Assembly: GCA_039180525.1 (NCBI GenBank) | Contig: JBCDDF010000074.1 | Span: 1-11,660 of the forward strand | Length of the DNA stretch: 11,660 nucleotides | Source: Halovulum sp039180525 | GTDB lineage: Bacteria > Pseudomonadota > Alphaproteobacteria > Rhodobacterales > Rhodobacteraceae | Reading direction: 5' to 3' | In this document: piece after piece, positions 1 to 5,264 of the stretch | Layout of the letters: every line of letters starts with the position of its first letter | Numbering within the stretch: position 1 is the first letter of the stretch | Program-made: the position numbers and the translations under genes | The notes under the pieces: model-generated | Told to the model about the DNA's origin: nothing | Database searches by the model: none | Seen by the model: the letters and a program-made list of their open reading frames with translations, nothing else

Positions 1-1
1 C

Positions 2-31
2 AACAGCGTGCAGCAGATGCAGCAACAGTAA
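2..31 (+). CDS. possible 3' end of an upstream gene (partial)
   Basis: Frame 2 reads nine codons rich in glutamine (ending Q-M-Q-Q-Q) and then a TAA at 29-31. A Gln-rich tail right at the window edge, followed by AT-richer non-coding sequence, is what the end of a plus-strand gene would look like. The stretch is far too short to show codon bias or a family, so this rests on the reading frame and position alone. The opposite possibility, that this is simply intergenic DNA, cannot be excluded. Confidence 0.3.
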   Translation, partial: NSVQQMQQQ

Positions 32-228
32 AAGCTCGGCTTAGTCCGAAAACTCTACAGCCGCTCCCAAGGATGTGACATCCCCAAGTTCGCTGAGCGC
101 CGATCTGCAGGCTTTTGCACAAAAAATATAACGATCCTGCGGTTCTGCGCACAAATTTACCAAGTGGCGCAGCGTTGTTATATAACGCCGATGCGATTTC
201 TATGAGTTTCATGCGACATTGTTCTTGC
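32..228. other. AT-richer intergenic leader of the AraC-family gene
   Basis: This stretch is clearly less GC-rich than the rest of the window and has no open frame of note. It contains an A-tract followed by TATAAC (121-132), and a perfect 10-bp palindrome GTTATATAAC at 177-186 whose right half includes TATAAC at 181-186, a plausible -10 element. A weak -35 (TTACCA, 157-162) lies 18 bp upstream of it. The promoter of the regulator gene very likely lies here; the exact elements are uncertain. Confidence 0.4.
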
Positions 229-234
229 GAAGGG
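229..234 (+). promoter_or_regulatory. ribosome binding site deciding the araC-family start
   Basis: GAAGGG lies 8 nt before the ATG at 243. The frame also opens at a TTG at 219, but that codon has no comparable purine-rich sequence in front of it, so the ATG at 243 is the preferred start. Confidence 0.6.
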
Positions 235-242
235 CGATCGTT

Positions 243-1181
243 ATGGAAATCGGGCGTATAAGTGATGCAGGCCGCGTCGATGTTGATTGCGGGGCGATTC
301 TCGGGGCGCAGGTTGCGCTGAAGTCGAAACGGGCCGTTGCGGGCTTTGCCGCTCGACGGGAGGGCGTACCGGTCACCACACAAGTCTATGAAGGCCATGG
401 CTTCGAGTTGTGGTTGAGCCCGCCGGGGCCACGGCGGTTCGATCTGCCGGAGGATCATCACTATCTGGACATCGGGCTGGGCGGTGGCCGTTGCGGGTAC
501 ACGATCGTCGGCCTGCCCGGCGCGCCGACCGAGGCACCGCCGAATTCCTTCGTGTTTCTGCCGGCCGGCAGCGCGGCCCAGATCATCGCCCAGAGCACCG
601 GGTGGAGCGTGCAGTTCTGCGTCGCGCGCCAGCAGGGGGTCTGGAAGACGGTTGGTGCGGCCGACGCGCTTTCGACCCGGGTTCTGCTGCATGAACGCGA
701 CGACGCGCTTATCGGCATTTGTCAGGTGCTCAAAACGGTTTGGGAATCCGCCGGCGACGCCGCGCCCCGCGGACACTACGACGCCGTGGCACAGCTTTTA
801 CTGGTGCGCCTGGGGCATCACCTGGCCGACAACGTTTCCGACCGTCCCAGCCGGGCGCCAGTATCGAAGCGGATTTCGCGGGTGTTGGCGCATATCGACG
901 AAAACCTGGCCGATCTGCTGAGCGTGCAGGATCTGGCGGTGGTCGCGGGCATGAGCCCCTATCACTTCGCCCGCGTCTTTCGGGCGGAGATGTCGCGCAG
1001 CCCGCACAAGTATGTCGTCGAACGCCGGATCGAGCGCGCACGCCAGTTCCTCAGCCAATCCGAGGACGGTATCGCGCAGATCGCCTTGATGTGCGGGTTC
1101 GGGTCGCAAAGCCACATGACCCAGGTGTTCAGCAAGACGCTGGGCACGACGCCGGGTGCGATCCGACGCATCGGGCACTAG
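243..1181 (+). CDS. AraC/XylS-family transcriptional regulator
   Basis: A 312-aa DNA-binding regulator of the usual length for the family. Residues about 205-310 form the C-terminal double helix-turn-helix domain: first HTH around 226-247 (LSVQDLAVVAGMSPYHFARV), linker helix with the typical RIERARQFL pattern (262-270), second HTH around 277-297 with the family signature G-F-G-S-Q-S-H-M-T-Q-V-F and the closing G-T-T-P-G-A-I-R. Residues 1-200 have no recognisable sequence signature; in this family the N-terminal part normally senses a small molecule or mediates dimerisation. The start was chosen at ATG 243 because of the GAAGGG site before it; the same frame can be opened at TTG 219 (320 aa). 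No metabolic gene sits next to it in the window, so neither ligand nor target can be inferred, though the palindrome at 177-186 could be an autoregulatory site. Confidence 0.93.
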   Translation: MEIGRISDAGRVDVDCGAILGAQVALKSKRAVAGFAARREGVPVTTQVYEGHGFELWLSPPGPRRFDLPEDHHYLDIGLGGGRCGYTIVGLPGAPTEAPPNSFVFLPAGSAAQIIAQSTGWSVQFCVARQQGVWKTVGAADALSTRVLLHERDDALIGICQVLKTVWESAGDAAPRGHYDAVAQLLLVRLGHHLADNVSDRPSRAPVSKRISRVLAHIDENLADLLSVQDLAVVAGMSPYHFARVFRAEMSRSPHKYVVERRIERARQFLSQSEDGIAQIALMCGFGSQSHMTQVFSKTLGTTPGAIRRIGH

Positions 1182-1249
1182 CGCTTGCGGTCGCCCGGAT
1201 CGGGGCGCCGGTGAAAAGGTCTCCGGGAAGGGGTGTCGATGCGGATTTG

Positions 1250-1326
1250 TGGTACCGACACCCCGGCTCGAACGGGGGACCTCTTGATCCACAATCAAGC
1301 GCTCTAACCTACTGAGCTATGTCGGC
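1250..1326 (-). tRNA. tRNA-His (GUG anticodon), CCA encoded
   Basis: The minus strand folds as a complete 77-nt cloverleaf. Acceptor strands GCCGACA and TGTCGGT pair with a terminal G1:U72 wobble. The D stem is GCTC/GAGC, the anticodon stem CTTGA/TCAAG with loop TTGTGGA (anticodon GTG at plus-strand 1290-1292), and the T stem CCCCG/CGGGG with loop TTCGAGC. Discriminator A73 is followed by an encoded CCA (1252-1250). Position -1 is T, not G. Most bacteria have G-1 opposite C73 in tRNA-His; loss of G-1 with A73 is a known peculiarity of a large alphaproteobacterial clade whose histidyl-tRNA synthetase has changed accordingly. The gene is convergent with the AraC-type gene and stands alone. Confidence 0.97.
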
Positions 1327-1331
1327 ACCAT

Positions 1332-1367
1332 GGGGCTTGGCGTAGCTTGTCGGGGGGGCGATTGCAA
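1332..1367 (-). promoter_or_regulatory. candidate promoter of tRNA-His
   Basis: On the minus strand TTGCAA (plus-strand 1362-1367) is separated by exactly 17 bp from TACGCC (1339-1344). Transcription would start near 1332, giving a leader of only about six nucleotides before the mature tRNA 5' end at 1326. The -35 is good and the -10 is GC-shifted, as is common in high-GC alphaproteobacteria. Confidence 0.45.
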
Positions 1368-1424
1368 GCCGGCGCCGCCCGCCCGCCCCGCGCCCTTACC
1401 CTCACCCTCACAGGGCGGACGGTC

Positions 1425-1453
1425 TTGCACGCTGGTGCGATCCGCATTACCTG
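1425..1453 (+). promoter_or_regulatory. weak candidate promoter of the 61-aa gene
   Basis: TTGCAC at 1425-1430 and TACCTG at 1448-1453 with a 17-bp spacer, pointing to a start near 1460 and a leader of about 33 nt. The -35 is reasonable; the -10 is poor. This is the only pair I see between the tRNA and the gene. Confidence 0.3.
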
Positions 1454-1481
1454 CCGCGCGCAATGATCATGCGCCACAGTC

Positions 1482-1486
1482 AGGGG
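1482..1486 (+). promoter_or_regulatory. ribosome binding site of the 61-aa gene
   Basis: AGGGG six nucleotides before the ATG at 1493. It favours this start over the in-frame ATG codons at 1463 and 1469. Confidence 0.55.
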
Positions 1487-1492
1487 CCCGAT

Positions 1493-1678
1493 ATGAGTAT
1501 CAACCGCGAAAGCGATGTCGCCGCCGGCCTTCAGATCGGCCCGACCGATCAGGGCATGGTGCGGATCTACGTCTCTGGCGCGGGCATCGACTTGCCGTTG
1601 GATTTCGACCCCGAAGAGGCGGAAGAAATGGCCGAGGAATTGCGCGCCGCCGCCGCCAACGCCCGCCGCGCTAAGTAG
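1493..1678 (+). CDS. small acidic DUF6324-like protein
   Basis: A 61-aa protein with no signal peptide or membrane segment. The middle (residues about 13-38) reads as a short beta-rich piece: QIGPTDQGMVRIYV, then GIDLPLDF. The rest is an acidic, amphipathic helix (PEEAEEMAEELRAAA) with a basic tip (RRAK). This matches my memory of DUF6324, a small protein conserved in Rhodobacteraceae with no known role; the family name is recognition, not a search result. The start at ATG 1493 has a good AGGGG site; a longer form from 1463 adds ten residues that look non-conserved. The gene ends inside the 3' end of the convergent mmcB-like gene, the two stop codons sharing positions 1671-1678. Confidence 0.82.
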   Translation: MSINRESDVAAGLQIGPTDQGMVRIYVSGAGIDLPLDFDPEEAEEMAEELRAAAANARRAK

Positions 1679-2129
1679 CGGCGGCGCCCGGATCCTTGAT
1701 CCGGCGCAACCGGTCGGCGCCGGTGCGGGCCAGCTTCAGCATCAACGCCTTGCGCCGGGCCGTGGCCAGCGGCGTTTCCATGCCCAGGCGCAGGATTTCC
1801 GCATCATAGGGATCGGCCAGGATCAGACCCTGGTCGTGCTCCAGCAGATCTGTCGGGAAATCCGCATCGACGGCCCAGAAGAACCTGTCGCACCATTCCA
1901 GATAGTTTTGCCATTTATGATCCGCCGCGAAATCTGCGCGGCAGGACTTGCACTCCACCACCCAGATCTCGCCTTTGGGTCCGATGGCGACCACATCGAC
2001 CCGCAGCCCGCGCGCGGGCACGAATTCCAGCAGGCTGGCGAAGCCCAGCGTCTCCAGATGCCGCGCAACGCCCCGGGCCAAAAGCTGGCCGGGCATCGGA
2101 TCCGGCGGCGAGAGCGCGTGCGAGGACAT
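1671..2129 (-). CDS. mmcB: MmcB-family DNA repair protein (PD-(D/E)XK nuclease fold)
   Basis: A 152-aa soluble protein resembling MmcB, which in Caulobacter is SOS-induced and contributes to mitomycin C resistance. The core shows the PD-(D/E)XK nuclease arrangement: Glu35 in the first helix/strand region, Asp45 in RVDVVAI, then Glu59-x-Lys61 in IWVVECKS, and later a conserved QNYLEWCDRFFWAVD segment (74-88). These residues suggest a metal-dependent DNA-cleaving or DNA-binding fold; the substrate is not known from sequence. The start at 2129 is the only ATG near the SOS box; there is no Shine-Dalgarno sequence before it, and Met12 (2096) is an alternative without a better site. The upstream glycosyltransferase ends only 31 bp away, yet a promoter overlapping an SOS box fits in that gap, so the gene is probably expressed on its own upon DNA damage. 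Confidence 0.9.
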   Translation of the reverse strand: MSSHALSPPDPMPGQLLARGVARHLETLGFASLLEFVPARGLRVDVVAIGPKGEIWVVECKSCRADFAADHKWQNYLEWCDRFFWAVDADFPTDLLEHDQGLILADPYDAEILRLGMETPLATARRKALMLKLARTGADRLRRIKDPGAAAT

Positions 2130-2135
2130 GAAGAA

Positions 2136-2164
2136 ATTTGAACATTAAGCGAACATTCGGTCAA
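2136..2164 (-). promoter_or_regulatory. candidate mmcB promoter overlapping the SOS box
   Basis: On the minus strand TTGACC (2164-2159), a 17-bp spacer and TCAAAT (2141-2136). The -35 contains the TGA stop codon of the glycosyltransferase gene, and the LexA box fills most of the spacer and touches the -10. The predicted start falls at about 2129, the A of the ATG itself, which would make the mRNA leaderless or nearly so. Confidence 0.5.
2140..2154 (-). promoter_or_regulatory. LexA (SOS) box of mmcB
   Basis: Read on the minus strand this is GTTC-GCTTAAT-GTTC, a perfect match to the alphaproteobacterial LexA direct repeat GTTC-N7-GTTC. It lies 10 bp before the mmcB ATG, where bound LexA would cover the promoter. 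MmcB genes are known SOS members in Caulobacter, so site and gene support each other. Confidence 0.9.
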
Positions 2165-4380
2165 GCCCCGACGCTGCGCGCATCCTGTTCGGTGGGGGCG
2201 AGCAGGCCCAGCGCCTCTAGCCTCACGGCATAACGCCGGGCATGCGCGGCCATGGAATAGTCGCTTTCCATCAGCATCCGCCCGCGTTCCGCCCGGGCCC
2301 GCGCCGCTGCCGGGTCGCGGACCACTTTGCGCAGCGCAGCGACCAGAGCGTCGTGGTCGATGTCCGCCCAGCGCGCGCCCGGGGTCTTGAAGATGCTGTG
2401 GCCCGCGGGCACCGGGCGCAAGCGCGCGGGCACGGGCAGCGCGGTCAGCGGGGTGCAGAAATCCTGGGTGCCGGAATAGTCGGTCGCGATCACCGGAACG
2501 CCCAGCACCAGCGCGTAGGCGGGGAAATAGCCGAACCCCTCCGCCCGATGGGGGGAGATCAGCGCATCGGCGCTGCCGATCAGGCCCAAGATGTCGGCTT
2601 GCGGCAGCCGACGCTCGATCACCGTGATGCGCGGGTCGCGCGCGGCCAGGGCGCGGATCGCGGCGATCTGGCCTTCCGGGTCGCCCCAATGGCCGGGCGG
2701 GGCCGGCGTGGTCTTGACGACCAGTTCCGCCGAAGGGTCCGCCCGCGGGAACGCGGACTGAAACGCGCGGACCGCGGCCAGCGGGTTCTTGCGCACCGTC
2801 GAAGAGCCGCTGTCGAAACATGTCAGAAAGCGCGTGACCCCCGGTGCCGGGCCCGGCCAGGCGGACGCCACCGGCAGCGCGATGCCCTTGCGCATCAGGA
2901 TCACCCTGCCGCGAAACGCCGGGCGATAGAGCCGCAGCAGGAATAGGCTGGGCACCCAGATCTCATCGAGCATGTCCAACGCCAGGCGATGCGCGCGGGG
3001 CAGGCGGTCCAACTCCCACAGCAGGAACCCGATGTGAAATCCGCTGCGCCCCTGTTCCAGCGCCAACAGAGCCTGTGGGATCTGGTCAGCGTTCAGGTGT
3101 AACAGAGTGACCGGGCGGGTGACCTGCCGCCGGGTGCGCGGCGGTGGCAGTGTGGACACCATGTCCGCCCGGCCGTCCACCGGGCGCAACTGCGGCTGGA
3201 TGCCGGCCCGCGACAACGCCTGGGCGCTCATCCAGTAATTGCGCGCAAGCCCGGTGCCGGTCCCCGACAGCCCGACCAGTTGCAGTGCTGCATCCTCCGG
3301 CGTTGTTGCAGCGGCTACCGGCGGTGGCAACGCCTCGCGGACGGCGCGGGCCAGATCGGGGCAGCGCCAGGGGGTCTTGAGCGTGCCGATGCTTTCCACG
3401 GGCAGGCGCAGCGCGACCGCGATCAGCCAGTCCAGTTGCGTCATCGGACCGGGTCCCAGCGGCTGGCGAAGGGGGGCGAGAATTTTCGCGTCACCCTCGG
3501 CCGGATCGCCGGCGATATGGCGCAACAGCGCCGGTGTCAGGCCCCGATCGGCCAGCGACCGATTGCCCCGGCCCGGCGCGGGCCGCCGCCAAATGCGCCA
3601 GGGCTGGCCGATCAGGCGCAAATGCTCGGCGATGCGCGGCAGATCGGGCGAGCGCAGTCCGGGCGCCAGCGCCGCCCTGACCGCCGGGGGGGCGTGCGGG
3701 CCGGCCTCCAACCCGCGCCGGCGCAGTGCCTGCGCGGCGGCCTGCGCGGGGATCCGCTGCGCCTTATGCGTCATCGACAGCAGGGTCTGACGGGTGTGGC
3801 CGTCGATGCCGGGGGCGGCCTCGGCAAGCGCATGGCGCAGATGCGCCTGGGTCAGGCGCAGCGACACGCGGCTGACGGCGCTCAGATGCGTCAGCAGCCA
3901 GATTTCCGCATCGGTTTCGCCGCCGGCCGTGGTCGGTGTGCCCAACACGCGGGACACGCAGCGATGCGGCGCCACCGAAAGGCGCAGACGGCGCACCCGG
4001 TTGCGTGCGCCATGGGCAAGCGCCCAGGCGAGCAGGTGTTCCAGAAGCGAGGCCGGCTGAGGGCGCAGCGGCGACACGATCACAAAGCTGCGCTGCGATG
4101 CCGTGATCGCCGCACGCAAGGCACGCCACCGCGCGCGCCACAGCCGCAGCGACCGGCCCCCGGGCAGGCGCATCGCGCTGCGCATGTAGATGACGCCGCG
4201 CGCGCCGGGCGCCATGTCGAACCGCTCGATACAGTCGGCGGCGTAGGTGCCCGGGTGAAACGACAACAGCTGCGGCACCGACCCCGCGGCGGCCAGATCG
4301 GCGGCAAGCTGCGCGGTGTGCCGCGCCGCGCGCCCGCCATTCAGCGTAAAGCTGCCCAGTACCCAGACCGGCGGGACCAC
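2161..4380 (-). CDS. glycosyltransferase, GT-B fold (GT4-like), with large unassigned N-terminal half
   Basis: A 739-aa cytoplasmic protein with no membrane segments. Residues about 366-739 form a complete GT-B unit. Its N-terminal lobe has GLSGTGTGLARNYWMSAQAL, HLNADQ (428-433), and the IGFLLWELDRLP...LDEIWVPSLF block (450-480) typical of one GT4-like group. Its C-terminal lobe has CFDSGSSTVRKNPLAAVRAF (521-540), LISPHRAEGFGYFPAYAL (607-624) with the nucleotide-sugar-binding HR-x-EGFG, and GVPVIATDYSGTQDF. Such enzymes transfer sugars from nucleotide donors, often to surface polysaccharide; donor and acceptor are unknown here. Residues 1-365 begin like a Rossmann lobe (VWVLGSFTLNGG) but show no further motif. 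The GTG start at 4380 is uncertain: no Shine-Dalgarno is present and no ATG lies upstream in frame. It stands alone, not in a polysaccharide cluster. Confidence 0.85.
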   Translation of the reverse strand: MVPPVWVLGSFTLNGGRAARHTAQLAADLAAAGSVPQLLSFHPGTYAADCIERFDMAPGARGVIYMRSAMRLPGGRSLRLWRARWRALRAAITASQRSFVIVSPLRPQPASLLEHLLAWALAHGARNRVRRLRLSVAPHRCVSRVLGTPTTAGGETDAEIWLLTHLSAVSRVSLRLTQAHLRHALAEAAPGIDGHTRQTLLSMTHKAQRIPAQAAAQALRRRGLEAGPHAPPAVRAALAPGLRSPDLPRIAEHLRLIGQPWRIWRRPAPGRGNRSLADRGLTPALLRHIAGDPAEGDAKILAPLRQPLGPGPMTQLDWLIAVALRLPVESIGTLKTPWRCPDLARAVREALPPPVAAATTPEDAALQLVGLSGTGTGLARNYWMSAQALSRAGIQPQLRPVDGRADMVSTLPPPRTRRQVTRPVTLLHLNADQIPQALLALEQGRSGFHIGFLLWELDRLPRAHRLALDMLDEIWVPSLFLLRLYRPAFRGRVILMRKGIALPVASAWPGPAPGVTRFLTCFDSGSSTVRKNPLAAVRAFQSAFPRADPSAELVVKTTPAPPGHWGDPEGQIAAIRALAARDPRITVIERRLPQADILGLIGSADALISPHRAEGFGYFPAYALVLGVPVIATDYSGTQDFCTPLTALPVPARLRPVPAGHSIFKTPGARWADIDHDALVAALRKVVRDPAAARARAERGRMLMESDYSMAAHARRYAVRLEALGLLAPTEQDARSVGA

Positions 4381-4441
4381 CGGCGCCGGCGCCGGCCCGG
4401 CGTCGGTCAGCGCCCGGACCCGCCGGGCACCGCGCCGGGGG

Positions 4442-4469
4442 TTCTCATTCCGCGCGCGGCGACTATGTT
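4442..4469 (+). promoter_or_regulatory. weak candidate promoter of the 6S RNA
   Basis: TTCTCA (4442-4447), 16-bp spacer and TATGTT (4464-4469). It is the only AT-containing -10-like hexamer in this GC-rich gap, and the start it predicts, about 4475, coincides with the first base of the 8-bp arm that closes the RNA. That coincidence is the main support. Confidence 0.35.
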
Positions 4470-4474
4470 AGGCA

Positions 4475-4642
4475 GTGGCGGGTGCTGCTCTTCGCGTGAC
4501 GGGGCTAACATCCTAGTGGCCTTAATCATTCTTGAGGGAGCTGGCTCTGTGTTCGGTCCTGGCCTTACATATCTGGCGCCCACCTGGTTTTCCAGGCTCT
4601 CAAGGATACAGAGCCTCAACGGTTGCTGCGGGCCCGCCACCC
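4475..4642 (+). ncRNA. ssrS: probable 6S RNA
   Basis: 6S RNA binds the housekeeping RNA polymerase holoenzyme as a mimic of an open promoter. Three points support it here. First, it lies directly before a 5-formyltetrahydrofolate cyclo-ligase gene, the arrangement known for ssrS in many proteobacteria. Second, its ends pair: GTGGCGGG (4475-4482) with CCCGCCAC (4633-4640), and further in GGCTCTGT pairs perfectly with ACAGAGCC, with flanking TTGA/TCAA. Third, the segment with CCTTACAT, GGCGCCCACC, the hairpin CCTGG-TTTT-CCAGG and CTCAAGGATA resembles my memory of alphaproteobacterial 6S RNAs. The low-GC, non-coding character of 4500-4620 contrasts with its surroundings. The ends are estimates. 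The left side of the closing stem is much longer than the right, so the exact secondary structure is not settled. Confidence 0.7.
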
Positions 4643-4661
4643 GAACCGCTCCGCCGCTGCC

Positions 4662-5264
4662 ATGATCCCGGTCGATCCGAAACCGGCCCTGCGCGCCGCT
4701 GCGCTCACCGCCCGCGCGCGCGCCAAGGCCGCGGCATCCGCCGATGCGGGGCAGGCGGTGCTGGCGCAGGCACTGACCGGCCATCCCGGACCGATCGCAG
4801 GCTATGCGGCGATCCGAGACGAGATCGACCCGGCACCGACGCTGACCGCGCTGGTCGCGCGCGGCGTGTCGGTTTGCCTGCCGGTGGTCGATGCGCCGGC
4901 CCAGCCGCTGCGCTTTCGCGTCTGGACCCCCGACACGCCCATGGCGCCTGGTGCTTTTCGCGTGCCCGAACCGCAGACCGGTGCCTTCTGCACCCCGCGG
5001 ACCCTGATTGTGCCGCTGGTCGCGTTTGACGGTACCTGCATGCGCCTGGGCTATGGCGGCGGCTTTTACGACCGAACCCTGGCGGCGCTGCGCGCAGGTG
5101 ACGAACCGGTCACGGCCATAGGGTTCGCCTTTGCCGCCCAGGGCTGTGCGGCGGTGCCGGCGACGCCGACCGACCAGCCCCTAGACGCCATCGTGACCGA
5201 GGCGGGCGTGATCGCGCGCGCCGGCCCCCTACCGGAGCCGAACGTGAACATGGGTATGCAGTGA
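4662..5264 (+). CDS. 5-formyltetrahydrofolate cyclo-ligase
   Basis: A 200-aa cytoplasmic enzyme (also called methenyl-THF synthetase; E. coli homologue ygfA/fau) that converts 5-formyl-THF to 5,10-methenyl-THF at the cost of ATP, returning stored or inhibitory folate to one-carbon metabolism. Visible motifs: an N-terminal helix rich in Arg/Lys/Ala (10-25), GYAAIRDEIDP (47-57) with the conserved Glu of the folate site, VCLPVV (71-76), and the hallmark IVPLVAFD...RLGYGGGFYDRTL (116-140), whose glycine-rich part binds ATP phosphate, followed by a conserved C-terminal DQPLDAIVTE. Length is typical. The ATG at 4662 is the only sensible start; no clear Shine-Dalgarno precedes it, and it lies just 20 nt after the end of the 6S RNA, so it may be translated from a read-through transcript. 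The stop overlaps the next start by 4 nt. Confidence 0.95.
   Translation: MIPVDPKPALRAAALTARARAKAAASADAGQAVLAQALTGHPGPIAGYAAIRDEIDPAPTLTALVARGVSVCLPVVDAPAQPLRFRVWTPDTPMAPGAFRVPEPQTGAFCTPRTLIVPLVAFDGTCMRLGYGGGFYDRTLAALRAGDEPVTAIGFAFAAQGCAAVPATPTDQPLDAIVTEAGVIARAGPLPEPNVNMGMQ

Noticed and set aside
1192..1207. Intrinsic terminator after the AraC-family gene (CGCCC/GGGCG hairpin)
   Set aside because: Only five base pairs and no T-run after it on either strand; common by chance at this GC content.
1396..1410. Short tandem CCTCA/CCCTCA repeat as the start of an array
   Set aside because: Only two units; no further copies or spacing regularity that would suggest a CRISPR or iteron array.
4623..4661. 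Earlier TTG start for the cyclo-ligase at 4623
   Set aside because: It would lie inside the 3' arm of the probable 6S RNA; the added 13 residues do not resemble the family N-terminus.
2242..4665. Long plus-strand frames opposite the glycosyltransferase gene
   Set aside because: They are Arg/Gly/Pro-rich mirror frames of a high-GC coding strand and show no family motif, whereas the minus-strand frame carries a clear GT-B enzyme.
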